In this document: in pieces, positions 44,796 through 52,542 of the stretch
Layout of the letters: every line of letters starts with the position of its first letter
How positions within the stretch are numbered: position 1 is the stretch's first letter
DNA from: Rhodanobacter glycinis
GTDB lineage: Bacteria > Pseudomonadota > Gammaproteobacteria > Xanthomonadales > Rhodanobacteraceae
Length of the DNA: 64,000 nt
Direction: 5' to 3'
NCBI RefSeq assembly: GCF_006438785.1
Contig: NZ_RCZB01000002.1
Coordinates: 186,001-250,000 of the forward strand
Notes under the pieces: generated by a model
The model's database searches: none
Seen by the model: the letters and a program-made list of their open reading frames with translations, nothing else
Told to the model about the DNA's origin: nothing
Position numbers and translations under genes: made by a program

Positions 44796-45659
44796 TCAGC
44801 CACCCAGCATCCGCAGCGCCTTGTCCAGGCTCTTGCGCATGCGGTCGAAGGCGGCCGACAGTGCGGCCACCTCAGGCCCGCCACCACGCGGAAATTCCGC
44901 CGCCGAGGTATCGCCGAGGCTTACCTGGTCGGCTATCCGTGCGATCCGGCGCACCGGGCGGATGACCAGCACATAGAGCGAGGCGTTGACGACCAGCAGT
45001 ACGCTGACGAGCATGGCGGCGATGGCGGTCAGCACGTCGCGGCGGACGCGTCCGGCGCTCGACTCGGCGCTGGCGAATGGCTCCGAGACGATTTGTGCGC
45101 CGACGATCTCGTTGGGCTGCCAGCCGAATCCGTTGTCGCTGCCATAGCGTGCGAGCATCGTTGGCGGTGCCATCGAAGGCAGGCTGTGACAGCTCAGGCA
45201 CCCGGGCTCGACGCGAATCGGGCGCGCCAGGTAAAGGACCCTGCCCAGTGGGGTGTCGCGCGTCCCGCTCACTTGCCTGGTGCTGGTGTCGTTGCGGAAG
45301 CGCTGCACGATGTCCGCTTCCCAGTCGGTTGCGCGGTCACGTGGATTGGTCGGGTTGAGCGTCGCTTCCTTGTAGGAGTAGTCGGGGTGTTCCTTGTGCA
45401 GCGTGAGGAAGTTCTGCGTCGCGGCATAGAACGGCACGCTCTGCGGACGGAACGCGCTGACCATCTTCTCGTCGAGCAGCGGCCCGATCTCGGTTTCCGT
45501 GTAGGAGCGGATCGCCTTGGCGCTGTCCAGCATCAAACCGGCCTGGGCGAGCACCTCGCGCGTTGCGTTTTGCTGCAACGTCGAGGTCACGATCAGGGAG
45601 ATCGCGAACATGCCGAGCGCGAATGCGACTAGCAGTATCAGGTTGATTCGCAGCAGCAC
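44796..45659 (-). CDS. Membrane sensor: Tll0287-like (DUF3365) haem c domain plus HAMP
   Basis: A 287-residue protein with an N-terminal helix (8-28, LILLVAFALGMFAISLIVTS), an extracytoplasmic domain of the DUF3365/Tll0287 type with the haem c motif C154LSCH158, a second helix (about 208-232, VLTAIAAMLVSVLLVVNASLYVLVI) and a cytoplasmic HAMP segment (RPVRRIARIADQVSLGDTSAAEFP) to the end. There is no kinase, cyclase or methyl-accepting domain. The output is probably in trans, and the TIR gene begins three bases later. It starts at GTG 45659 with GGGAG six bases upstream. Redox or gas sensing is inferred from the haem site. Confidence 0.85.
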   Translation of the reverse strand: MLLRINLILLVAFALGMFAISLIVTSTLQQNATREVLAQAGLMLDSAKAIRSYTETEIGPLLDEKMVSAFRPQSVPFYAATQNFLTLHKEHPDYSYKEATLNPTNPRDRATDWEADIVQRFRNDTSTRQVSGTRDTPLGRVLYLARPIRVEPGCLSCHSLPSMAPPTMLARYGSDNGFGWQPNEIVGAQIVSEPFASAESSAGRVRRDVLTAIAAMLVSVLLVVNASLYVLVIRPVRRIARIADQVSLGDTSAAEFPRGGGPEVAALSAAFDRMRKSLDKALRMLGG

Positions 45660-45789
45660 AACAGGCTCCCATTGCCGGAGCGCAGGTCCACGGGCTCCGA
45701 TCCGACCGTGTTCATTGTCGCTGGAACTTCAGTGACGCCCGCAGGGCGCCGCGCGTGCCATTTTTGCGATTATGCTCCCAACGCATCTG

Positions 45790-45845
45790 GCTGTTGCTGC
45801 TGATCCGCCGTTGATCGACAAGCGGATGCACGGCGTGCGCTGATC
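45790..45845 (+). pseudogene. Scar of a POT transporter 3' end
   Basis: A 56-base degenerate copy of 44018-44074 includes the stop codon and following bases, with one base deleted and a few substitutions, standing outside any gene. It marks an earlier duplication or insertion event: the sensor/TIR pair is bracketed by this scar and the parent sequence. The rest of 45660-45947 holds no gene. Confidence 0.75.
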
Positions 45846-45947
45846 CGGGCGCGGGGCGTCAAGATGAAGGGCGACCCCTGGGTCGCTCTTCTGCATGTAT
45901 GTCGTGCAAATGTCGATGCCGGATCGATGCGTCGTGCTGCAGTGCAT

Positions 45948-45976
45948 TTGACGCAGCGTGCGACCAGCGGTTACAC
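45948..45976 (+). promoter_or_regulatory. Sigma70-type promoter of the second POT transporter
   Basis: TTGACG (45948-45953), 17 bases, TTACAC (45971-45976), 60 bases before the ATG. It duplicates the promoter at 42473-42501, including the context GCGGTTACACCT. Confidence 0.65.
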
Positions 45977-46035
45977 CTTCCCGCAAGAAATTACTGGTCC
46001 GCACGTGAAGTGCCGATCCATCAACGGGGAAATCC

Positions 46036-47544
46036 ATGAACCAAGCCACCGACACGACGCCGGGCGCCGCGCCCGACTATCCACAGATGCTCGGCCATCC
46101 GCGGCCGTTGTGGATGCTGTTCATGACCGAGTTCTGGGAGCGCTTCGCGTTCTACGGCATGCGCTGGGCGCTGACGCTGTACATCGTGGCGGAGTTCTTC
46201 GGCGGCGATCCCGCCGGCCAGGCCTATGCCAGCCGCACCTACGGCGCCTATCTGGCGCTGGTGTACGCGGCGGCGGTGTTCGGTGGCTATGTGGCAGACA
46301 AGGTGCTGGGCTACCAGCGTTCGATCCTGGTCGGCGCCGTGGTGATGGCGGCCGGCCTGTTCATGATCATGCTGCCGAATCAGCAGATCTTCCTGCTCGG
46401 GCTGTCCACGGTGATCGTCGGCAACGGCCTGTTCAAGCCGAACATCTCCTCGATGGTGGGACGTCTGTACGGCCAGGGCGATCCGCGCCGTGACCGCGGC
46501 TTCACGCTGTTCTACATGGGCATCAATGGCGGTGCGCTGGTGGCACCGCTGCTCACGGGCTGGCTGGCCAGCCATTTCACCGACACGCCGATGCAGCAGA
46601 ACTACAAGCTGGTGTTCCTGGCCTCGGGCATCGGCATGCTGATCAGCCTGGCGTGGTTCCTGATCGGCCGACACCAGCTCAAGGGCGTCGGCCGGCCGGC
46701 GCCGGAACAGGCCAGCCGCATGCGCATGGTCTATGTGCTGATCGGTTGCGCGCTGTCGATTCCGCTGGTCTACCTGCTGATGGCGCAGGCCGGTGCGGTG
46801 GTGCTGCAGTGGTTGCTGAGCGCGCTGTTCGTCGGGCTGTCGGTGATGCTGCTGGTCGAGGGCGTGCGCGAGGGCAAGGTACAACGCGATCGGGTGATCG
46901 CGATGTTGCTGATCTTCGCGTTCAACGTGCTGTTCTGGATGTTCTACGAACAGGCCGGCAGTTCGTTCAACTTCCTTGCGCAGAACATCGTCGACCGCAG
47001 GATGTTCGATGGCTGGGTGTTCCCGGTGGGTTGGTTCCAGTCGATCGCGCCATTGTCGATCGTGTTGCTGGCGCCGCTGGTGTCGCTGGCCTGGGCGTGG
47101 CTGGATCGACGCAGGGCCGAGCCGTCGATCCCGCGCAAGTTCGGCCTCGGCCTGCTGTTCAATGCGCTGGCATTCACGGTGCTGATGTATGCACTGTCGC
47201 GGCTGGTGGACGGCAGCGGCCACATTCCGTTCTGGCCGCTGGTGCTGGTTTATGTGATGCAGGTGATCGGCGAGCTCTGCCTGTCGCCGATCGGCCTGTC
47301 GATGACCACCAAGCTCGCACCGGTGCGCATGGTCGGCTTCGCCATGGGTGGCTGGTTCCTGTCCACCGGCATCGGCAACAACCTGTCGGGCATCTTCGCC
47401 GGACACGTCAGCGGCGAGACCGGCATGACGGTGGCCTCGGCGCTCGGCGGCTTCACTTTCAGCTTCTGGCTGCTGGTGATCCCCGGTGCGCTGCTGTTTC
47501 TGGCCGCGCCGCTGATCAACAAGCTGATGCACGGGGTGCGCTGA
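46036..47544 (+). CDS. POT/PTR2-family proton-coupled peptide transporter (second copy)
   Basis: This 502-residue paralogue of the first POT protein has the same signatures: FWERFAFYGMRWALTLY, GYVADKVLGYQRSI, GLFKPNISSMVGRLY, YMGINGGALVAPLL, EQAGSSFNFLAQ. The E-Q in this last motif (first copy has F-Q) is the more usual POT form, so the two may differ in peptide choice. It ends in LINKLMHGVR as the first copy does. The ATG follows GGGGA. It converges with the MarR gene without a visible terminator. Confidence 0.94.
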   Translation: MNQATDTTPGAAPDYPQMLGHPRPLWMLFMTEFWERFAFYGMRWALTLYIVAEFFGGDPAGQAYASRTYGAYLALVYAAAVFGGYVADKVLGYQRSILVGAVVMAAGLFMIMLPNQQIFLLGLSTVIVGNGLFKPNISSMVGRLYGQGDPRRDRGFTLFYMGINGGALVAPLLTGWLASHFTDTPMQQNYKLVFLASGIGMLISLAWFLIGRHQLKGVGRPAPEQASRMRMVYVLIGCALSIPLVYLLMAQAGAVVLQWLLSALFVGLSVMLLVEGVREGKVQRDRVIAMLLIFAFNVLFWMFYEQAGSSFNFLAQNIVDRRMFDGWVFPVGWFQSIAPLSIVLLAPLVSLAWAWLDRRRAEPSIPRKFGLGLLFNALAFTVLMYALSRLVDGSGHIPFWPLVLVYVMQVIGELCLSPIGLSMTTKLAPVRMVGFAMGGWFLSTGIGNNLSGIFAGHVSGETGMTVASALGGFTFSFWLLVIPGALLFLAAPLINKLMHGVR

Positions 47545-47596
47545 AATCGGCAAGTCGGGGGTAGCGGCGCGGTGACGGGCAGCGCAAGCGCAGGCC

Positions 47597-48091
47597 TCAG
47601 CGATTCGCTGCTTCCGGGTTTCCGTTTCCGTCGGAAAGCAGCTTGTCCAGGATGCGCGTGAGCCACGCGCGTTCCTCGGCATCGAGCCTGGCCAGCAGCT
47701 CGCGCTCGCGCGCACGGGCCATCGGGGCGACTTCATCGTGCATGCGCCAGCCGGCTTCGGTCAGGCCCAGCACCGAGCGGCGCTTGTCGTCGTCGTGAGT
47801 CACCCGGCTGACCCGCCCGGCGCCGACCAGCCGCGCCAGCGCACGGCTCACTGCGACCTTGTCCATCGCCGTGCGCTCGGCCACCTCGCGCGCCGACAGG
47901 CCCTCGAAGCGTGCCAGCACCGCCATCACCCGCCACTCGGTCACCGAGATGTCGTAGCGACGCTGGTAGTCGTCGGCAATCGCCTGGCTGACCGTGTTGG
48001 ACAGGATGGAAAGCCGGTACGGCAGGAAATGCTCCAGTTGCAGCGGGGCGTGTTCGGCCGTGGCCGAGGCTGACTTGCGTTTGGCGGGCAT
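47597..48091 (-). CDS. MarR-family regulator of the homogentisate operon
   Basis: A 164-residue winged-helix protein: YRLSILSNTVSQAIADDYQ, VTEWRVMAVLARFEGLSAREVAERTAMDKVAVSRALARLV, then the wing RVTHDDDKRRSVLGLTEAG. ATG 48091 is preferred because AAGGA lies nine bases upstream; an in-frame ATG at 48121 lies in the operator. It diverges from hppD, and the palindrome at 48115-48128 lies in the hppD promoter and directly before its own start. Autoregulation and repression of tyrosine catabolism, as for HpdR/HmgR-type MarR proteins, are inferred. Confidence 0.9.
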   Translation of the reverse strand: MPAKRKSASATAEHAPLQLEHFLPYRLSILSNTVSQAIADDYQRRYDISVTEWRVMAVLARFEGLSAREVAERTAMDKVAVSRALARLVGAGRVSRVTHDDDKRRSVLGLTEAGWRMHDEVAPMARARERELLARLDAEERAWLTRILDKLLSDGNGNPEAANR

Positions 48092-48105
48092 TGCGGCGGT
48101 GTTCC

Positions 48106-48134
48106 TTGCAAATGGTTTCATATGAAACTATAAC
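48106..48134 (+). promoter_or_regulatory. hppD promoter with MarR operator in the spacer
   Basis: TTGCAA (48106-48111) and TATAAC (48129-48134) are separated by exactly 17 bases. The perfect palindrome GTTTCATATGAAAC (48115-48128) fills the spacer. Binding there would block polymerase at hppD and overlaps the leader of the divergent marR gene. The first gene starts at 48202. Confidence 0.8.
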
Positions 48135-48201
48135 GTGGGAATTACTCCGATGGTGGCAGGCTCACCCGTCGTCATCGTGCACCGACAATCAGGAGAGCGC
48201 C

Positions 48202-49296
48202 ATGAACGCCCAGCCGAATCTTGGCATGCAGGTCACCACGTTCGACAACCCGATGGGTATCGATGGTTTCGAGTTCGTCGAGTTTGCCGCGCCGGCCGGT
48301 CGCGTCAGCGAGCTGCACGATCAGTTCAAGCGCATGGGCTTCGCCGCCGTGCTGAAGCACAAGACGCGGCCGATCACCGTATACCGGCAGAACGGCGTGA
48401 ACTTCCTGGTCAACGAGGATCCGGATTCCTTCGCGGCGGATTTTGCCAAGGCGCACGGCCCCAGTGCCTGCGGTTTCGCGATCCGATTCCGCAAGCCCGG
48501 CGTGCAGGTACTGCAGACCGTCCTCGACAACGGTGGCGAGAAGATCGACCACAAGGAAACCAGCAAGGCGGTGAATGCGGCCGTGGTCAAGGGCATCGGC
48601 GACTGCATGCTGTACCTGGTCGATCGCTACGGCGACCTGGGCAGCATCTACGACGCCGACTACGAGGCGATCGAAGGTGCCGATCAGCATCCGAAAGGCT
48701 TCGGCCTCACCTTCATCGACCACCTGACTCACAACCTGTATTTCGGCAACATGCAGAAGTGGTCGGACTACTACGAGCGGCTGTTCAACTTCCGCGAGAT
48801 TCGCTACTTCGACATCAAGGGTGCCAAGACCGGTCTCGTCTCCAAGGCGATGACCGCGCCGGACGGTATCGTGCGCATCCCGCTCAACGAGTCGAACGAT
48901 CCGAAGAGCCAGATCAACGAATACCTCGACGCGTATCACGGCGAGGGCATCCAGCATATCGCCTGCTTCACCGACGACATCTACACGACAGTGGAGAAGA
49001 TGCGCGCCGCCGGCGTGGAATTCCTCGATACACCGGATGCGTACTTCGAGGTGATCGACGAGCGCGTGCCGAACCATGGCGAGGACGTTGCGCGGCTGGC
49101 GAAGAACAAGATCCTGATCGATGCCGACCTGGAGACCAGGCAGCGCAAGCTGCTGCAGATCTTCACCCAGAACGCGATCGGCCCGATCTTCTTCGAGATC
49201 ATCCAGCGCAAGGGCAACGAGGGTTTCGGCGAGGGCAATTTCCAGGCGCTGTTCGAGTCGATCGAGCGCGACCAGATGAAGCGCGGTTTTCTGTAA
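48202..49296 (+). CDS. hppD: 4-hydroxyphenylpyruvate dioxygenase
   Basis: This 364-residue Fe(II) enzyme converts 4-hydroxyphenylpyruvate to homogentisate. The iron ligands are the His in FIDHLTHNLYFG, the His in GIQHIACFTDD and the Glu in GPIFFEIIQRKG. The N-terminal MGIDGFEFVEFA and C-terminal GFGEGNFQALFESIERDQ are family marks. AGGAGA precedes the ATG. It is first in the tyrosine operon, 12 bases before hmgA. Confidence 0.96.
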   Translation: MNAQPNLGMQVTTFDNPMGIDGFEFVEFAAPAGRVSELHDQFKRMGFAAVLKHKTRPITVYRQNGVNFLVNEDPDSFAADFAKAHGPSACGFAIRFRKPGVQVLQTVLDNGGEKIDHKETSKAVNAAVVKGIGDCMLYLVDRYGDLGSIYDADYEAIEGADQHPKGFGLTFIDHLTHNLYFGNMQKWSDYYERLFNFREIRYFDIKGAKTGLVSKAMTAPDGIVRIPLNESNDPKSQINEYLDAYHGEGIQHIACFTDDIYTTVEKMRAAGVEFLDTPDAYFEVIDERVPNHGEDVARLAKNKILIDADLETRQRKLLQIFTQNAIGPIFFEIIQRKGNEGFGEGNFQALFESIERDQMKRGFL

Positions 49297-49308
49297 GGAG
49301 CTGCCCTC

Positions 49309-50619
49309 ATGGCGACGATCGTCAGCAACGGTTACCAATCCGGCTTCGGCAACGAATTCGCCAGCGAGGCGATCGAGGGCGTGCTGCCTGTCGGGCAGAA
49401 CTCGCCCCAGCGCGTGGCGCATGGTTTGTATGCCGAGCAACTCTCCGGCACCGCGTTCACCGCTCCGCGCCACAGCAATCGGCGTAGCTGGCTATACCGG
49501 ATCCGGCCGGCGGCGGTGCACCAGCCATTCCAGCCGCTGGCGCACGCCACCTTCCACAACCGCTTCGACGAAGCGCCAGCCACGCCGAACCAGCTGCGCT
49601 GGGATCCGCCGCCGTTGGCGGGCGCGCCGACCGATTTCGTCGACGGCCTGGTGACCCTGGCCGGCAACGGCGGCCCGGCCGAGCAGGCCGGTATCGGTGT
49701 CCATGTCTATACGGCCAATCGATCGATGCAGGGCCGCTTCTTCTACGATGCCGACGGCGAGCTGTTGATCGTGCCGCAGCTGGGCCGCTTGCGGCTGGCC
49801 ACCGAGCTGGGCGTGCTGGAGATCGAGCCGCAGGAGATCGCGGTGATTCCGCGCGGCGTACGTTTCCGCGTCGAGCTACTCGACGATGAGGCTCGCGGCT
49901 ATGTCTGCGAGAACTTCGGCGCGCTGCTGCGACTGCCGGATCTGGGCCCGATCGGTTCGAACTGTCTGGCCAATGCGCGCGACTTCCTCACTCCGCATGC
50001 AGCGTATGAAGATGTCGACGGCGCGTTCGAGCTGATCGCGAAATTCCAGGGTGCGCTGTGGTCGGCGAAGATCGATCACTCGCCGCTGGACGTGGTCGGC
50101 TGGCACGGCAACTACGCACCGTACAAGTACGACCTGCGCCGTTTCAACACGATCGGCTCGATCAGCTTCGATCATCCCGACCCGTCGATCTTCACGGTAC
50201 TGACCTCACCCAGCGACACCGCGGGCACGGCGAATGTCGACTTCGCGATCTTCCCGCCACGCTGGCTGGTGGCGCAGCACACGTTCCGGCCACCGTGGTT
50301 CCATCGCAACGTGGCCAGCGAGTTCATGGGCCTGATCACCGGCGTGTACGACGCCAAGGCCGAGGGCTTCGTGCCCGGCGGCGCGTCATTGCACAACTGC
50401 ATGAGCGGGCACGGCCCGGACGCGGCCACGTTCGAGAAGGCCTCAAACGCCGACCTGTCGAAAGCGGACGTGATCGGCGGCACGATGGCCTTCATGTTCG
50501 AGACGCGCAAGGTGATCCGCCCCACCCGGCAGGCGCTGGCTTCGCCGCAATTGCAAGCGAACTATCACGAATGCTGGCAGGGCATCGCGAAGCATTTCGA
50601 CGCCGGTCGCAAGTCATGA
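49309..50619 (+). CDS. hmgA: Homogentisate 1,2-dioxygenase
   Basis: This 436-residue iron enzyme opens homogentisate to maleylacetoacetate. The N-terminus [13 protein letters not shown] and the C-terminal metal-site region ([33 protein letters not shown]) are diagnostic. AAGGAG precedes the ATG. Its stop overlaps the ATG of the lipoprotein gene (ATGA). Length is normal for the family. Confidence 0.97.
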   Translation: MATIVSNGYQSGFGNEFASEAIEGVLPVGQNSPQRVAHGLYAEQLSGTAFTAPRHSNRRSWLYRIRPAAVHQPFQPLAHATFHNRFDEAPATPNQLRWDPPPLAGAPTDFVDGLVTLAGNGGPAEQAGIGVHVYTANRSMQGRFFYDADGELLIVPQLGRLRLATELGVLEIEPQEIAVIPRGVRFRVELLDDEARGYVCENFGALLRLPDLGPIGSNCLANARDFLTPHAAYEDVDGAFELIAKFQGALWSAKIDHSPLDVVGWHGNYAPYKYDLRRFNTIGSISFDHPDPSIFTVLTSPSDTAGTANVDFAIFPPRWLVAQHTFRPPWFHRNVASEFMGLITGVYDAKAEGFVPGGASLHNCMSGHGPDAATFEKASNADLSKADVIGGTMAFMFETRKVIRPTRQALASPQLQANYHECWQGIAKHFDAGRKS

Positions 50620-51212
50620 TGCGCGTCGGCCTTGCCCTGGCATGTGCGACGGTGCTGGCGGCTTGCAGCAGTCCCGATCATCCGGCTGCGCCGACGGCGG
50701 CACCCGCGGCGATGGCCAGCTCGGCTGTCGCTTCCGCGGTACCCGCCGCGCCGGTGCAGCCCGCTGCGCTGGCGCGCTACGACGGTTATGGCGATATGCA
50801 TTTCGGCATGGACGAAGCGACGTTCGACCGGGCGTGGGCCGGCGAGTTGAAAGTGACCACGCCTGCGGCGGGTTCGAGTTGCATCAGCAAACGGCCTCAA
50901 TGGGTGAAGGCGCCGACGGATTTCGCGTTCATGTTCGAAGGCGGTCATTTCGTGCGTTACGACGTCGGCACAGCGAAGGAGATCGCGCCGGGCGGCGGCA
51001 AGGTCGGCATGAGCGAGGCGCAGATCGGCAGCCTGTACGGCGATCGCGTCGTCGAGCAGCCGCACAAATATGTGGCTGGCGCAAAATACCTGCGCATCGC
51101 GGCAGCGCAGGGCAACGCCGCGCTGCTGTTCGAAACCGATGCGACGGGCAAGGTGACGCAGTGGCGCGTGGGTGTGCCGCCGCAGGTCGATTACGTGGAA
51201 GGTTGCGGTTGA
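50616..51212 (+). CDS. Lipoprotein of unknown function in the tyrosine operon
   Basis: A 198-residue protein with a lipoprotein signal (LAAC, modified Cys17), a Pro/Ala-rich linker ([20 protein letters not shown]) and a small globular domain (about 55-198: [34 protein letters not shown], then [15 protein letters not shown]). This looks like proteins with an SmpA/DUF-type fold, but no family is certain. It is translationally coupled to hmgA, which is unusual for this pathway. The stop lies inside a repeated element. Confidence 0.8.
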   Translation: MMRVGLALACATVLAACSSPDHPAAPTAAPAAMASSAVASAVPAAPVQPAALARYDGYGDMHFGMDEATFDRAWAGELKVTTPAAGSSCISKRPQWVKAPTDFAFMFEGGHFVRYDVGTAKEIAPGGGKVGMSEAQIGSLYGDRVVEQPHKYVAGAKYLRIAAAQGNAALLFETDATGKVTQWRVGVPPQVDYVEGCG

Positions 51213-51327
51213 TGGATGCCGTCCCCCCTGACTGCAGAACAAACCGCCATCCATGGCGGACTTTGGGTTGATGAGTGCCGTCCTCCCTGACGGCGAAGAA
51301 TAAAACCGCCATCCTTGGCGGACTTTT
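51208..51327. repeat. Two imperfect tandem units with CCGCCATCC palindromes
   Basis: Units of about 60 bases (51208-51265 and 51267-51327) both begin GTTGATG and share TGCCGTCC. Each ends in a hairpin CCGCCATCC(A/T)TGGCGG followed by ACTTT. On the minus strand the second hairpin is followed by TTTTATTC and could terminate transcription leftwards. They separate the lipoprotein from the last gene of the operon. Confidence 0.75.
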
Positions 51328-51362
51328 CAGAAAGCCTGTAGATCTGCCAATCCGGAGTCGCA

Positions 51363-52349
51363 ATGAAACTCGCAAGTCTCAAGGAAGGCGGCCGCGATGG
51401 CACGCTGATCGTGGTCAGTCGCGACCTCACCCACGCGACGCGTGCCACCGCGATCGCGCCGACGTTGCAGGCGGCGCTGGATGACTGGTCGAACGCGGCG
51501 CCGCGACTCAATGCACTGTCGGACGAATTGAACGAAGGCCGTGCCGCTGGCGCATTTGCGCTGGAGATGACAGCGCTCGCCTCGCCGCTGCCGCGCGCCT
51601 ACGAGTTCGTCGACGGGAGCGCCTACCTGCCGCATGTCGAGCGCGTGCGCCGCGCGCGCGGCGCCGAGGTGCCGAAGTCGTTCTACACCGACCCGCTGAT
51701 GTACCAGGCGACCAGCGCCGGTTTCCTCGGCCCGCGCGATCCGGTGGTGGTGCCGAGCGAGGATTACGGCATCGATCTGGAGGCCGAAGTCATCGTGGTC
51801 ACCGACGACGTGCCGATGGGTGCCACGTCCGCGCAGGCGTCCGAACACATCCAGCTGATCGGCCTGATCAATGACGTGAGCCTACGTGGTCTGATCCCCG
51901 GCGAACTGGCCAAGGGCTTCGGCTTCCTGCAGAGCAAGCCGCGCTCGGCGCTGTCGCCGGTGCTGGTGACGCCGGACGAACTCGGCGACGCCTGGCAGGG
52001 CGACAAGCTGCACCTGCCGATGCGCACCTGGTTGAACGGTGCGTGGTTCGGCGAGGCCGAGTGCGGCGTCGACATGCAGTTCAGCTTCGCCGAGCTGGTC
52101 GCGCACGTGGCGAAGACCCGCCCACTGACCGCCGGCACCATCGTCGGCTCCGGCACCATCGCCAACGAGGATACCGGCAAGGGCGCCTCCTGCCTGGCCG
52201 AACAGCGCACGGTGGAAACGCTGCGCGACGGCAAGCCCAGCACGCCGTTCATGAAGTTCGGCGACCGCCTGAAGATCGACATCACCGATACGGTCGGCGC
52301 CTCGATCTTTGGTTCGATCGAACAGCAGATCGAACCGCTGAAGCGCTGA
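51363..52349 (+). CDS. fahA: Fumarylacetoacetate hydrolase
   Basis: A 328-residue FAH-family protein (MKLASLKEGGRDGTLIVVSRD at the N-terminus). The metal site is in DYGIDLEAEVIVVTDDVP, with NDVSLRGL and the ending KFGDRLKIDITD. It yields fumarate and acetoacetate. It is last in the operon after a 150-base gap containing repeats. The maleylacetoacetate isomerase (maiA) normally found beside it is absent from the window. Confidence 0.92.
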   Translation: MKLASLKEGGRDGTLIVVSRDLTHATRATAIAPTLQAALDDWSNAAPRLNALSDELNEGRAAGAFALEMTALASPLPRAYEFVDGSAYLPHVERVRRARGAEVPKSFYTDPLMYQATSAGFLGPRDPVVVPSEDYGIDLEAEVIVVTDDVPMGATSAQASEHIQLIGLINDVSLRGLIPGELAKGFGFLQSKPRSALSPVLVTPDELGDAWQGDKLHLPMRTWLNGAWFGEAECGVDMQFSFAELVAHVAKTRPLTAGTIVGSGTIANEDTGKGASCLAEQRTVETLRDGKPSTPFMKFGDRLKIDITDTVGASIFGSIEQQIEPLKR

Positions 52350-52368
52350 GCGGCTGGGCGGGTTCTGT

Positions 52369-52440
52369 GGGAGCGACTTCAGTCGCGATGTTCTTGCTTT
52401 GAAGCTCCAGGGCAAAAGCATCGCGACTGAAGTCGCTCCC
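52369..52440. repeat. REP/BIME-like inverted repeat
   Basis: Two perfect 22-base arms (52369-52390 and 52419-52440), beginning GGGAGCGACTTCAGTCGCGA and its complement, surround a 28-base middle. This palindrome family is widespread between genes in Xanthomonadales and pseudomonads and is thought to be mobilised by REP-associated transposases. It lies between fahA and hemN. Confidence 0.9.
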
Positions 52441-52494
52441 GCAAAGTGCTGTCCCTGGTGCATCTGCGGCACGTCGTCGCGGCAGCCGCGCCAG

Positions 52495-52508
52495 TTGATC
52501 CTGATCAA
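52495..52508 (+). promoter_or_regulatory. Anr/Fnr box before hemN
   Basis: TTGATCCTGATCAA is a perfect match to the Fnr/Anr consensus TTGAT-N4-ATCAA. Its centre is 41.5 bases before the hemN ATG, so a class II promoter there would give a very short or absent leader. Confidence 0.88.
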
Positions 52509-52542
52509 GGCGCGCAGCCGGCCACCTCGACAGACTCCATCC

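Noticed and set aside
44112-45659. Calling the TIR unit a Thoeris defence system
   Set aside because: No ThsA-type SIR2/SLOG or Macro effector gene is adjacent; the partner is a membrane haem sensor.
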